From positions 61,364 to 125,363 of the forward strand of contig CAKPNA010000002.1 in assembly GCA_934168275.1 (NCBI GenBank): DNA of 64,000 nucleotides. The letters run 5' to 3'. The DNA is from an uncultured Bacilli bacterium. GTDB taxonomy: Bacteria > Bacillota_I > Bacilli_A > RF39 > UBA660. The notes beneath the pieces are model-generated. The model worked only from the letters and a program-made list of their open reading frames with translations, had not been told where the DNA came from and did not search any database. Positions 46,689-55,047 of the stretch are shown here, one piece after another (the stretch's first letter is position 1; the number at the start of each line of letters is the position of its first letter). Position numbers and translations under genes: made by a program.

Positions 46689-47235
46689 TATGTGTTTCTA
46701 GATATTCTTCTAGGGTTTTACCACTATTATATATGTCAATAGCTTGTAGTCCAATATATCTTAGATGCCATGGTTCATAGTTATATCCGGTAATGTCTTC
46801 TTTATTTTTAGGATATCTTAATATAAACCCATATAATGGACATTTTTGATGAATAATTTGTAGTTCTTCTAAGTCTTCTAATTCATATTCGATATAGCAT
46901 TTATCATCTTTGTAAAGACAAAAGTCAATGGCTAGGCCTGTTTGATGCTCTGAACTTCCTGGTTTGGCAATACTTTTAAAGGCATAGTTATATCCTTTCT
47001 CTAAAACTAATTTATTATATATCTTTTCTTGATAGTTATAATCACGATAACCACTTTCTATATCAATACTAATGCCTTTACTTTGTAGATATTCTTGAAA
47101 TTTAAGAAAATTATCATAAGCTACTTTAGATAACATAACATTATCTTTATATTTACTATTTGTTTTAACTAGATCGTAGGGAACATAGTTCTTATCTAGT
47201 TTTTTATTTTTGTTTACTAATAATATATTATTCAT
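46684..47235 (-). CDS. VanY-type D-Ala-D-Ala carboxypeptidase
   Basis: 183 residues of the LAS metallopeptidase family: ESGYRDYNYQEKIY near 60, the zinc motif SSEHQTGLAIDF near 95 (SxHxxGxAxD), and the second zinc His in YEPWHLRYIG near 150. It cleaves the terminal D-Ala from stem peptides. No signal peptide or membrane helix is seen, unlike VanY itself; export is therefore uncertain. It follows pcrA by 17 bases with no clear RBS, so it may depend on pcrA translation. Confidence 0.82.
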   Translation of the reverse strand: MNNILLVNKNKKLDKNYVPYDLVKTNSKYKDNVMLSKVAYDNFLKFQEYLQSKGISIDIESGYRDYNYQEKIYNKLVLEKGYNYAFKSIAKPGSSEHQTGLAIDFCLYKDDKCYIEYELEDLEELQIIHQKCPLYGFILRYPKNKEDITGYNYEPWHLRYIGLQAIDIYNSGKTLEEYLETHK

Positions 47236-47252
47236 ACTATATTATATGCTTA

Positions 47253-49346
47253 TTATACTTTAGAGATACTTTTATGATTTTTCATTAATTTCTTAATACC
47301 ATACGGATGTGGAAAAGCAACGGTAATAATTGATTTATCAACAGAGATAACTACTCCTTCGCCATATTCAGTATGCTTTATTATTTCTCCTTCAGTAAAA
47401 TCAGTATTAGTATTAGTATACATTTTTTCTTTAATTATTTTAGATACTACTTTTATTGGTGGTGTTGTTTTATTTTCTTTTTCTAGATAGTTATCATCTA
47501 TTTCTTCAATAAATCTACTTACGGGGTTAATTTGAGTATTACCAAATAGGGTTCTTTTTTTAGCATTTAGTAAGTATAGATTCTTTTTGGCACGGGTAAT
47601 AGCTACATAACAAAGACGTCTTTCTTCTTCAATAGCAGCCATACCACCTTCGTTGATTGCATTATAGTGAGGGAATATTCCTTCTTCCATGCCTATAACA
47701 AAGACATTATCAAACTCTAGTCCTTTAACAGCATGCATAGTCATTAGGTTAACTTTATTAGTGCCATCTTGGTGCTCGGACATATCACTTACTAAAGATA
47801 TTTCATTTAAGAAATCATCTAGAGATATAACACCATTTTCTTCTTCATAACTCTTAGTTATTGATTTAAACTCCTCTAAGTTTTCTAATCTTATTTCACT
47901 TTCAAGAGTATGCTCCATTTTTAGTTCTTCACGCATACCGGTTTTATCTAATACTAAGTCAACTAATTCAGTTAGGGATAGACTAGCACTTTCTTTAATT
48001 AAGTCTTCAATTAACTCTTTAAACTTTAGTTCTTTACCGGTACTGATAGCATCAAATAGTGGGATATTTCTTTCGGTGGCAATATCGTTAATACTTTCAA
48101 TTGTTTTATCACCAATACCTCTTTTAGGAACATTTATTACTCTAGTTAAACTAACATCATCTTTAGTATTATTAATAAGTCTTAAATAACATATTAAATC
48201 TTTTATTTCTTTACGATTATAGAAATAGAAACTACCAACTATTTTATAGGGAATATTATTCTTTAACATTTCTTCTTCAATCAAACGAGATTGAGCATTA
48301 GTACGATAGATAATAGCAATATCTTCATAGTTAACGCCTTCTTTTTTCATCTTTAATATTTCACTAGATACATAGGCACATTCATCTTTATCAGTATCAC
48401 TTCTTATATATTTAATCTTACTGCCTTCTTCGTTATTACTCCATAAGTTTTTATCTTTACGCATTTTATTATGTTTAATAACACTGTTAGCAGCATTTAG
48501 AATAGTTTTTGTTGAACGATAATTTTCCTCTAGCATAATAGTAATAGCATCAGGATAATCTTTTTCAAAGTTTAAGATGTTTTTGTAGTTAGCACCTCGA
48601 AAGGCATATATGGCTTGGTCATTATCCCCTACTACAAAGATGTTTTTATATTTAGCACATAGCATTTTACTAAAGATATATTGGGCTTCATTAGTATCTT
48701 GATATTCATCAATTAGAACATATTGATATTTATCTTGATAGTATTCTAAGACATGAGGATTTTCGTTAAATAATTTAATTGGTAGGATTAATAAATCATC
48801 AAAGTCAACAGAATTATTTAATTTTAGTTTATCTTCATACTTTTTATATAATTCAACTATTTTAGAGTCGTATTCCATTTTACTAAAATTATTTGGGGTA
48901 ATCATTTCATTTTTAGCACTACTTATTTTATTTCTAATATCTTTAGCATTATAATACTTAGGGTTTAAGTTCATATCTTTCATTAATTTTTTTACTACTG
49001 TTAGGGTATCATCACTATCCAAGATAACAAAGTTACGATCATAACCTAGATATTTATAATTTTCTTTTAATAATTTAAGTCCTAAAGAGTGAAATGTTGA
49101 TATTTGAATTAAGTAAGCGTCAGTACCTATTATCTTCTTTACTCTTTCTTGCATTTCTTTAGCGGCTTTGTTAGTAAATGTGATAGCTAAAATATTATCA
49201 GGAGATACTCCGTTTTCTATTAAGTAAGCTATTCTACTAGTTAATACTTTAGTCTTTCCTGAGCCTGCCCCGGCTAGAACTAGCATAGGGCCATTTATAT
49301 GTTCAACAGCCTTTTTTTGATTTATATTTAGATTATTTAAGTTCAT
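47253..49346 (-). CDS. pcrA: ATP-dependent DNA helicase PcrA/UvrD
   Basis: 697 residues, superfamily 1 helicase: Walker A LAGAGSGKTKVL near 24-35, AITFTNKAAKEMQERV (Ia), VLIDEYQDTNEAQY (II), VGDNDQAIYAFRGA (III), LEENYRSTKTIL (IV), VNLMTMHAVKGLEFDNVF (V) and YVAITRAKKNLYLL (VI). A C-terminal Tudor-like segment binds RNA polymerase in this family. It removes RecA and helps repair and replication. It is about 25-40 residues shorter than usual. AGGAGAG precedes ATG. It is divergent from the split transporter operon. Confidence 0.96.
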   Translation of the reverse strand: MNLNNLNINQKKAVEHINGPMLVLAGAGSGKTKVLTSRIAYLIENGVSPDNILAITFTNKAAKEMQERVKKIIGTDAYLIQISTFHSLGLKLLKENYKYLGYDRNFVILDSDDTLTVVKKLMKDMNLNPKYYNAKDIRNKISSAKNEMITPNNFSKMEYDSKIVELYKKYEDKLKLNNSVDFDDLLILPIKLFNENPHVLEYYQDKYQYVLIDEYQDTNEAQYIFSKMLCAKYKNIFVVGDNDQAIYAFRGANYKNILNFEKDYPDAITIMLEENYRSTKTILNAANSVIKHNKMRKDKNLWSNNEEGSKIKYIRSDTDKDECAYVSSEILKMKKEGVNYEDIAIIYRTNAQSRLIEEEMLKNNIPYKIVGSFYFYNRKEIKDLICYLRLINNTKDDVSLTRVINVPKRGIGDKTIESINDIATERNIPLFDAISTGKELKFKELIEDLIKESASLSLTELVDLVLDKTGMREELKMEHTLESEIRLENLEEFKSITKSYEEENGVISLDDFLNEISLVSDMSEHQDGTNKVNLMTMHAVKGLEFDNVFVIGMEEGIFPHYNAINEGGMAAIEEERRLCYVAITRAKKNLYLLNAKKRTLFGNTQINPVSRFIEEIDDNYLEKENKTTPPIKVVSKIIKEKMYTNTNTDFTEGEIIKHTEYGEGVVISVDKSIITVAFPHPYGIKKLMKNHKSISKV

Positions 49347-49461
49347 CTATACCACTCTCCTAACTAATTGTATCATATAAATATCAATAATGGTTAATAA
49401 TTAATGTTTAGTTAACAAAAATATTTTAATAGAATACACTATAAATGATAAGGAGGAAGTG

Positions 49462-49899
49462 ATGAAAAAAATAGTTATAAGTTTACTTATTATTTTAATT
49501 ATTGGTGTTTCTTTAATATTTACAGCATTTAATAAGAAGAACGAATCTAGTTCGTTCAAGAAAATTACAGTAGCAGAAGTTGCACATAGTGTCTTTTATG
49601 CTCCCCAATATTTAGCTTTATCTTTAGGATATTTTGAAGATGAAGGATTAGATATTGATTTAGTACTTGCTAGTGGTGCTGATGCGGTTATGGCAGCAGT
49701 GCTATCAGGAGATGCAGAGATAGGATTTTCTGGTACGGAAGCAACTATTTATGTATATAATGGTGGTGAGAAAGATTATGTAATGACTTTTGCCGGTCTT
49801 ACTCAGAAAGATGGTAGTTTCTTAGTATCTAGAGAAAAGATTGATAATTTTACTGTCGATATGTTAAAAGATAAGTATATTATCGGTGGACGTAAGGGG
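49462..49899 (+). pseudogene. NMT1/SsuA-like ABC substrate-binding protein, fragment 1 of 3 (N-terminus)
   Basis: From ATG 49462 (AGGAGG upstream) the frame gives an N-terminal helix and then KITVAEVAHSVFYAPQYLAL, the start of NMT1/THI5-, SsuA-like binding proteins for nitrate, sulfonates, thiamine or riboflavin precursors. Homology stops at KYIIGGRKG, after which seven to nine foreign codons lead to a stop at 49926. The next part of the protein is at 52396. No lipobox Cys follows the helix, unusual for a Gram-positive binding protein. The part is intact and not decayed. Joined with the other two fragments it makes about 333 residues. Confidence 0.9.
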
Positions 49900-49912
49900 T
49901 TTCTTGTTAAAT
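49884..49912 (+). other. Left junction of element 1 (candidate attL1)
   Basis: The gene sequence CGTAAG-GG is followed by element DNA GTTTCTTG. The run AAGGGGT is shared with the right junction at 52390-52396. Taking GG as the exchanged dinucleotide gives an in-frame repaired gene. Confidence 0.75.
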
Positions 49913-51418
49913 GTGATAGTATATAGTTATGTTTTTATCTTTATCAATTGTTAGATAATTAATAATACTACTTAACATATTTTTATTTATATCTTTTAAG
50001 TTAATAAAATTATCGATAATAGTGTCATAGTCATACTTTTGATTGTTAATAATATTTATTTTCTCTAGTAATTTAGTTTCTTTATCCACAAGAGTGTTGA
50101 TATTATTAGTTATTTCTTTAGTGTATTCTATATATTCTTGGGTGGTTATTATATTATCTAGTTTATCATAATAAAGTTGTTTCTTTTTTGATAGTAAGTT
50201 GTTTTTATCTAGCTTTATAGAATTTAGACTAGTGGTTAGTGAAGTTTTTATTTTTTTGTTAGTGCTAGTTTGTAAGATTTCTTTTAAGTAGACTTTATTT
50301 ATTTTAGATTTTAGATATTTGCTTATTTCTTTTAGGACGGCTTGTTCTAATAAATTATAATTAATAGTATGAGGAGTGCATAGTTTGTACTTACTGTATT
50401 TTCGGTAGTATGCGCAACTTGTATAACTATTATTACCTATTTTAGATATTGTTATTTGGTGCTGACATTCATAACACTTGATAAAACCTTTGAGTAAATA
50501 GTTTGATGATTTAGATTGGAGATTTTTATTTTTAGATAAGTTATTATTTACAATATTAAATATTTGCTTGTCAATAATTGGTAAATGAGAGTTTTGGGTA
50601 ATAATCCAATTTTCTTTGGGAGTTTTTATTTCTTTTTTTATTTTATAATTTATTTTCTTTCTTATTCCTTGATATAATGATCCTGTATATGTGGGGTTAG
50701 TTAAAATATCTTTAATGGTCTTGCTACTCCATATGCCGGTAGAGTGTCTATGTAAATTAGCATATACACTAGGAGTTGGAATGTTTTTAGAGGTTAATAT
50801 ATTGGCAATTTGACTCGGGCCATAACCAAGATAAGCTAAATTAAATATTTGTTTTACTATTTGTGATGAATTATCATCAATTACTAGTTTATAACGATTA
50901 TTAGGATCTAGTTTATAGCCGTATACGGCTTTCCAACCTAAAAATAAGCCTTGCTCTTTTTTTATCCGAAGACTTCTTCTTACTTTTTTGGAAGTATCTT
51001 TAGCATATTGATCATTAAAGACAGCTTTAAAGGGGGCAATGTCATTACTAGTACTGTCATAGTAGGTGTCAATATCATCCAATATAGCTATATATCTTAT
51101 GTTATGCATGGGAAAATATTTTTCAAGATACTCCCCTGTTTTAATATAATCTCTTCCTAATCTAGAATAGTCTTTTGTTATAACACAGTTAACCTTGTCT
51201 TCTTCAATATCGTTAATTAATTTTTTAAAAGATGGTCTATCAAAGTTTGTGCCAGAATAACCGTCATCAATATATTCTTGATATATTTGGTAATTGATAT
51301 CTAACTTTTCAAGATAATTTAAAATAATGCTTCTTTGGTTAGAGATACTTTCACTTTCTTCTTTATCTTTATTATCGCTATGAGATAGTCTGATATAGAT
51401 ACCTATTTTATATATCAT
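49907..51418 (-). CDS. Large serine recombinase of element 1
   Basis: 503 residues. N-terminal resolvase domain with catalytic Ser in YKIGIYIRLSHSDNKD near 13 and the Arg cluster around KDYSRLGRDYI near 80; the recombinase domain around 165-270; a zinc ribbon with FIKCYECQHQITI and later KLCTPH; and a coiled region near 390-460 (LDKNNLLSKKKQLYYDK). Such enzymes integrate and excise DNA at short att sites without host factors. Its 3' end is eight to ten bases from the left junction. It overlaps the small upstream gene by 11 bases. Likely active as all catalytic residues seem kept. Confidence 0.93.
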   Translation of the reverse strand: MIYKIGIYIRLSHSDNKDKEESESISNQRSIILNYLEKLDINYQIYQEYIDDGYSGTNFDRPSFKKLINDIEEDKVNCVITKDYSRLGRDYIKTGEYLEKYFPMHNIRYIAILDDIDTYYDSTSNDIAPFKAVFNDQYAKDTSKKVRRSLRIKKEQGLFLGWKAVYGYKLDPNNRYKLVIDDNSSQIVKQIFNLAYLGYGPSQIANILTSKNIPTPSVYANLHRHSTGIWSSKTIKDILTNPTYTGSLYQGIRKKINYKIKKEIKTPKENWIITQNSHLPIIDKQIFNIVNNNLSKNKNLQSKSSNYLLKGFIKCYECQHQITISKIGNNSYTSCAYYRKYSKYKLCTPHTINYNLLEQAVLKEISKYLKSKINKVYLKEILQTSTNKKIKTSLTTSLNSIKLDKNNLLSKKKQLYYDKLDNIITTQEYIEYTKEITNNINTLVDKETKLLEKINIINNQKYDYDTIIDNFINLKDINKNMLSSIINYLTIDKDKNITIYYHI

Positions 51419-51518
51419 TATCTAGTCCATAATATTTATTAAAGTATTCCACTAAGTAATAAGATAATAGTTTGTTAATGTCAATATTTGTTTCAGGATG
51501 GATATTTATAATATTCAT
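51408..51518 (-). CDS. Small gene overlapping recombinase 1 (36 aa)
   Basis: A 36-codon frame with AGGTGAT before ATG 51518; its stop overlaps the recombinase start by 11 bases. The peptide is helical-looking and Tyr/Leu/Asn-rich (KLLSYYLVEYFNKYYGLD). Element 2 has a counterpart in the same position. It may serve translational coupling or act as a small partner; in other Firmicute elements a short SHOCT-like gene takes this place. Confidence 0.5.
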   Translation of the reverse strand: MNIINIHPETNIDINKLLSYYLVEYFNKYYGLDNDI

Positions 51519-51544
51519 AGTATCACCTAGTTTAATATATGAAT

Positions 51545-51578
51545 AAAAAAATAGATTATCACGAGCGATAACCTATTT
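51545..51578 (-). terminator. Terminator after the element 1 Xre gene
   Basis: Minus-strand AAATAGGTTATC / GTGATAATCTATTT stem with loop GCTC, followed by TTTT. Overlaps the final codons of the regulator. Confidence 0.75.
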
Positions 51579-51812
51579 ATCTAAATCATTAAATAATTCT
51601 TTTATATCAATATCTAGAACTTCAGCAAATTTCCATACTGTACCTAAACTAAATGTTTGATGATAATTTGGACTTTCGATATTCATAATAAAACCATCAC
51701 TATATGAACACTTCTCAGCAAATTCTGATTGTGTTAACTTTTTAAGTTTCCTTTGTTTCTTTAAATTTTGTGATACTAAATAGTATACATAGTTTTCATC
51801 TTTCTTATCCAT
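51573..51812 (-). CDS. Xre-family transcriptional regulator of element 1
   Basis: 79 residues, almost all a helix-turn-helix of Xre type: VSQNLKKQRKLKKLTQSEFA, then EKCSYSDGFIMNIESPNYHQ and a last helix VWKFAEVLDIDIKELFNDL. It is the expected repressor for an integrative element. It is transcribed towards the recombinase and has a 9-base inverted repeat directly upstream. Its target is probably its own promoter and the divergent gene. Confidence 0.85.
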   Translation of the reverse strand: MDKKDENYVYYLVSQNLKKQRKLKKLTQSEFAEKCSYSDGFIMNIESPNYHQTFSLGTVWKFAEVLDIDIKELFNDLDK

Positions 51813-51840
51813 ATATTAGTACACTTCCCTCTACTAATAT
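51813..51840. promoter_or_regulatory. Inverted repeat in front of the Xre gene (candidate operator)
   Basis: Perfect ATATTAGTA (51813-51821) and TACTAATAT (51832-51840), spacer of 10 bases, touching the regulator start codon. Fits an autoregulatory operator. Confidence 0.6.
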
Positions 51841-51866
51841 TTTCTCACTAAAGTTAATTTTTATTC

Positions 51867-51895
51867 TTCACTTGTTCGTTGAGATTTGGTATAAT
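51867..51895 (+). promoter_or_regulatory. Promoter of the short gene at 51934
   Basis: TTCACT (51867-51872), 17 bases, TATAAT (51890-51895), then 38 bases to the ATG. Divergent from the Xre gene. Confidence 0.6.
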
Positions 51896-51933
51896 ATAAT
51901 TATAATTCTTAAATTGATTAGTGGTGAAAAGGC

Positions 51934-52143
51934 ATGATTAAAGAAAATAAAGTTAATGAAGGTGAATTGGTACTATATAGTACAGTATTAAGTATTTATA
52001 ACTATTATAATAAAAGTTTTACTAAAGAAATTAATGATAATATTCTTTTGCTTTTAGATAGTTTAGAGAAAAATAGATGGGATAATAGTGAAGCTGATAT
52101 TGATAAAATAGAATTAATTGAAAAAATTACTTATCAAGATTAA
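51934..52143 (+). CDS. Hypothetical protein of element 1 (69 aa)
   Basis: 69 residues, acidic and helical-looking: VLYSTVLSIYNYYNKSFTKE and LLDSLEKNRWDNSEADIDKI. No signal, no membrane helix. RBS GGTGAAAAGG upstream of ATG. It has the promoter described above and is convergent with the following gene, overlapping it by 17 bases at the ends. Possibly an excision or control factor, but that is only by position. Confidence 0.55.
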   Translation: MIKENKVNEGELVLYSTVLSIYNYYNKSFTKEINDNILLLLDSLEKNRWDNSEADIDKIELIEKITYQD

Positions 52144-52354
52144 TTATTTTTTTATATAATTCTATTTCTTTTTGGTTGTTATCTTTAAATAGTTTAATAA
52201 ATTTAGTTTTTAGGGCTTGATAGTATTCGGTTAATAATAGTAAGTCTTTTTTATTTAATTGGTTTTCTTTGAGCATTTGTCTTATTACTAGGAGTTCTAA
52301 TAAAGTGTTAGATAATTCTTCATTAATATTAAATCTTATATCTTCTATTTTCAT
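52127..52354 (-). CDS. Hypothetical helical protein of element 1 (75 aa)
   Basis: 75 residues, strongly helical, Lys/Glu/Leu-rich (NTLLELLVIRQMLKENQLNK), no Cys. It begins about 40 bases inside the right end of the element, preceded by GGAAAGGAAA-like sequence. It overlaps the end of the plus-strand small gene. I do not recognise it; small coiled proteins like this can be recombination directionality factors, which is a guess. Confidence 0.55.
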   Translation of the reverse strand: MKIEDIRFNINEELSNTLLELLVIRQMLKENQLNKKDLLLLTEYYQALKTKFIKLFKDNNQKEIELYKKIINLDK

Positions 52355-52383
52355 TATTTCCTTTCCTATATATTATCACTTTA

Positions 52384-52410
52384 TACTAGAAGGGGTGGTA
52401 TGCCCGAGAT
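52384..52410 (+). other. Right junction of element 1 (candidate attR1)
   Basis: Element DNA CTAGAAGG-GG is followed by TGGTATGCCCGAG, which continues the binding-protein gene. Shares AAGGGGT with the left junction. Confidence 0.75.
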
Positions 52411-52537
52411 GACATTAGAATGGGGTATTAAGCAAGCCGGGTTAGATCCTAAGACGGATATGACAGTTGATACTTCTATTGCTTTTGCTGCTATGCAGGG
52501 AGCTTTCGTTGGAGGAACAGGTGATTTTGTAACACTA
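52396..52537 (+). pseudogene. ABC substrate-binding protein, fragment 2 of 3 (about 47 codons)
   Basis: Between elements 1 and 2 lies a 142-base piece encoding GGMPEMTLEWGIKQAGLDP and then TSIAFAAMQGAFVGGTGDFV. This is the conserved middle of NMT1-like binding proteins, which normally read GGRKGGMPEMTLEWGLKKAG and GDFVTLFEPNA. The homology starts exactly where fragment 1 stops and ends at VTL, where fragment 3 goes on. No frameshift or stop is found within it. After the junction the frame runs into element 2 and stops at 52561. Confidence 0.9.
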
Positions 52538-52549
52538 TTTGATGATAGT
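52523..52549 (+). other. Left junction of element 2 (candidate attL2)
   Basis: Gene sequence ending GTA-ACACTA (core 52532-52537, codon-aligned), followed by element DNA that holds the inverted repeat CACTAT-ttgatg-ATAGTG. Confidence 0.8.
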
Positions 52550-52641
52550 GATATAGTATGAAAGTGCAATATATATATAATTCTATCTTCTTATCTATTT
52601 AATTATATAATTAATAATTTCTAATAGTCAACATAATTAAT

Positions 52642-54057
52642 CTATAGATAACTAGTATAGTTTACTTGGTAAGTTATGTTATATCTTTTAGTGGATTTAC
52701 TATCGTAGCCTCTTTTAAAGATAAACTCTTTTTGATATGGTTTTAGTAAATTATTTATTTTAATATCTAAGATTATTTGGTTATTGTTAGAAGATACATT
52801 AATACTATCTATTACTTTTATTAGAGTGTTTATAATAGTGCTTTCTAGAATATCATTAATACTATTAGTTATTTTGATAGTATCTATTTCTTCGTTAGTA
52901 GACTTATAGATAGTTAGTAAGTCTTTAGTTATATCTTGAGTGTTAATATTTAAAATGTTAATGATATAACTTATAATAGTGTTTAATTCATTTTCTCTAA
53001 TGTTTGGATTATTACATTTATTATGAATATGACTAGAACAAACCCACGATACTGTTTTATTTTTTAGGTAGATACGACGATAGTATGTTTTGTGGCAAGA
53101 AGAACAATATATTTTTTGACTATAGGTATATTTTTGAGGAGTATTACTACTCTTTTTTCGTAATTTGAGACGTTTATTGGCTAGATTCCATGTTTCTTCA
53201 CTTACTATGGGAGGAATTTTAATATTATCTTTATATATGTACCAAGATGATGGATCAAGATATTTTATTTTTTTAGTCATATAGTCCGCCACTTCTTTTT
53301 TATGACCACAGTAATAACCTTTATATTTTGGATTAGTAATAATTCTTGAGATTGTAGTAGTAGTCCACTTTTTTTTGGTATTAGAATCATTATTTAATAT
53401 TTGACTTATTTTTGTCAGAGATAACTTATTTTGGGTATATATTTTGAAGATATTTTGAATAACTGTGGCTTCTTCAGGGACAATTTCTAAATTCTTAGTA
53501 GTCATATTTTTCTTATAACCATATAAGTTGTTGGCTCCTAGAACCTCTCCCCTTTTTATGGCTCGACTCATACCAAATTTTATTCTTTCGGATAATCTTC
53601 TTACTTCATCTTGGGCAAGACTAGCCATTATTGTTAGGCGTAATTCCGAGTCATTTAATATAGTATTGATATTATCATTTATAAATAATACTGCTACACC
53701 ATAGTTTAATAATTCTCTTGAATACTTAATACTATCAAGGGTATTTCTAGAAAATCTTGATATTTCTTTGGTTATTATTAAGTCAAACTTATCTTTTTTG
53801 GCATCATTAATCATTTGCATAAACATTTTTCTTTTTATATCACTGACACCACTGATACCTTCATCAACATAACCAGGGACATAAGTCCAATTAGGGTTAT
53901 TCATTATATATTCAGAAAAGTGTTCATTTTGATTTTGTAATGATTTAATTTGCTCTAGGTGTTCGGTGGATACTCTAGCATAATAAGTAGCTCTTAGAGG
54001 AATATTATTTAATAATTCACCACTTGCTAATTTTTTCTTTACTTCATAGATATTCAT
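52642..54057 (-). CDS. Large serine recombinase of element 2
   Basis: 471 residues: resolvase domain with ATYYARVSTEHLEQIKSLQN (catalytic Ser near 29), DEGISGVSDIKRKMFMQMI, ITKEISRFSRNTLDSI; recombinase domain around 175-290; zinc ribbon KIYCSSCHKTYYRRIYL with VSWVCSSHIHNKC; and a C-terminal part of about 100 residues. It is a different branch from recombinase 1. Its 3' end lies about 105 bases from the left junction; its ATG overlaps the small gene stop (ATGA). It probably performs integration of element 2 at ACACTA. Confidence 0.93.
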   Translation of the reverse strand: MNIYEVKKKLASGELLNNIPLRATYYARVSTEHLEQIKSLQNQNEHFSEYIMNNPNWTYVPGYVDEGISGVSDIKRKMFMQMINDAKKDKFDLIITKEISRFSRNTLDSIKYSRELLNYGVAVLFINDNINTILNDSELRLTIMASLAQDEVRRLSERIKFGMSRAIKRGEVLGANNLYGYKKNMTTKNLEIVPEEATVIQNIFKIYTQNKLSLTKISQILNNDSNTKKKWTTTTISRIITNPKYKGYYCGHKKEVADYMTKKIKYLDPSSWYIYKDNIKIPPIVSEETWNLANKRLKLRKKSSNTPQKYTYSQKIYCSSCHKTYYRRIYLKNKTVSWVCSSHIHNKCNNPNIRENELNTIISYIINILNINTQDITKDLLTIYKSTNEEIDTIKITNSINDILESTIINTLIKVIDSINVSSNNNQIILDIKINNLLKPYQKEFIFKRGYDSKSTKRYNITYQVNYTSYL

Positions 54058-54188
54058 TCGTTATAGTACTCTTTCTTTGACAGTTTATCTTGGCAGAAGT
54101 TATATAAGTATAGAGAGATAATATTTTCTTCATATAGTTTACTATTTATTTCAAGGGCTAGATTATTAGTAATTATTTTCTTTAGCAT
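54054..54188 (-). CDS. Small gene overlapping recombinase 2 (44 aa)
   Basis: 44 codons from ATG 54188 with GGTGAT upstream; stop TGA overlaps the recombinase ATG by two bases of the codon (ATGA). The peptide is helical with NLALEINSKLYEENIISLYL and a C-terminal DKLSKKEYYNE, somewhat like the SHOCT-type short proteins found just upstream of recombinases in other Firmicute elements. Same position as the 36-residue gene of element 1. Confidence 0.55.
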   Translation of the reverse strand: MLKKIITNNLALEINSKLYEENIISLYLYNFCQDKLSKKEYYNE

Positions 54189-54303
54189 GTTATCACCTAT
54201 TTAATTTTATGTGATAAATATTAATTTATAATTTACTAGTGGTTTATTATGTGATAGAATTAAATAGTACGTTTACTCTCATTAGATAAGAATGGGAGTT
54301 ATT

Positions 54304-55047
54304 ATGAACTTTATTATATATGAAGATGATACAAGATTTTCTTATGAATATAAAAAAGTTATTCACAAAGTTATGGGGCTATCGAGTGATAATTATAAGA
54401 TAACAGAATTTAATAGTTATAATAAAGAAGTATGGGAAAAGATTAAGACAATTGGTAGTCCTAAAATATTTATTGTTGATGTTGAAGTTCCTAATAAAAA
54501 TGGTATTGATTTAGCAAGAATGATTAGAAAAAGCGGTGATTGGACAAGTCCGATTATTGTTATTACTAATTATCAAGAATTTAGAAATGTCGGCTATACT
54601 GCTAAAATACTAATGTTAGATTTTATAAATAAGAAAGATAATATAAAAGAAGAATTATATCGTGATTTACTTATTGCTTTAGAAATTAATTCAACTAAGA
54701 AAGCTTTACGTTTTACTATTAAAGGTGAAGTTTATCAAGTCCCTTACCAAGATATATTATATATTGAAAAAAATATTAATGATAATTATGCTACTATTGT
54801 TTGTTCAGATAAAGAATATACCATTAGAAAAACTATTTGTGAATTAGAAGAAGAACTTAAAGATGAGAATATTTTTGTTAAGAGTCATCGTAGTTTTATT
54901 GTAAATATAAATAATATTAAATCTATTAAGTTTGATTATTCAGTTATTGATTTTGGTAATGGTAAAGAAGCATTAATATCTAGAAATAACAAAAAGAAAT
55001 TAAAAGAGATTATGAGTTATAAGAATGAACGGCACTATAATATATAA
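54304..55047 (+). CDS. LytTR-family response regulator (AgrA-like)
   Basis: About 247 residues: receiver domain with YEDDTRFSYEYK at the start, phospho-acceptor Asp in IFIVDVEVPNKNGID near 60, Thr/Lys positions in IVITNYQEFRN and a degenerate KK; then a LytTR DNA-binding domain from about 140 (FTIKGEVYQVPYQDILYIEK to FVKSHRSFIVNINNIKSIK). It controls target genes in response to the following kinase. ATG 54304 has GGGAG six bases upstream. It overlaps the kinase gene by 23 bases. Cargo of element 2. Confidence 0.93.
   Translation: MNFIIYEDDTRFSYEYKKVIHKVMGLSSDNYKITEFNSYNKEVWEKIKTIGSPKIFIVDVEVPNKNGIDLARMIRKSGDWTSPIIVITNYQEFRNVGYTAKILMLDFINKKDNIKEELYRDLLIALEINSTKKALRFTIKGEVYQVPYQDILYIEKNINDNYATIVCSDKEYTIRKTICELEEELKDENIFVKSHRSFIVNINNIKSIKFDYSVIDFGNGKEALISRNNKKKLKEIMSYKNERHYNI

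Larger units (their letters stand above)
49897..52395 (+). mobile_element. Serine-recombinase element 1 (about 2.5 kb) in the binding-protein gene
   Basis: Bounded by split-gene homology on both sides and by shared G-runs (49896-49899 and 52392-52395). It holds a large serine recombinase, a tiny overlapping gene, a divergently arranged Xre regulator, and two short unknown genes. There are no obvious conjugation, replication or structural genes. This is a minimal integrative element that probably needs help to move. Excision with a GG core would take out 2,497 bases and restore the frame; using the aligned 7-base identity would take 2,496 and leave a frameshift. Confidence 0.85.

Noticed and set aside
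49350..49461. Thiamine or other riboswitch before the transporter operon
   Set aside because: Looked for because NMT1-like genes are often under TPP control; the leader is only about 110 bases, lacks CTGAGA-type motifs and hairpins.
52381..52569. 62-codon minus-strand frame at fragment 2
   Set aside because: Antisense of the binding-protein fragment, whose plus-strand reading matches the family middle.
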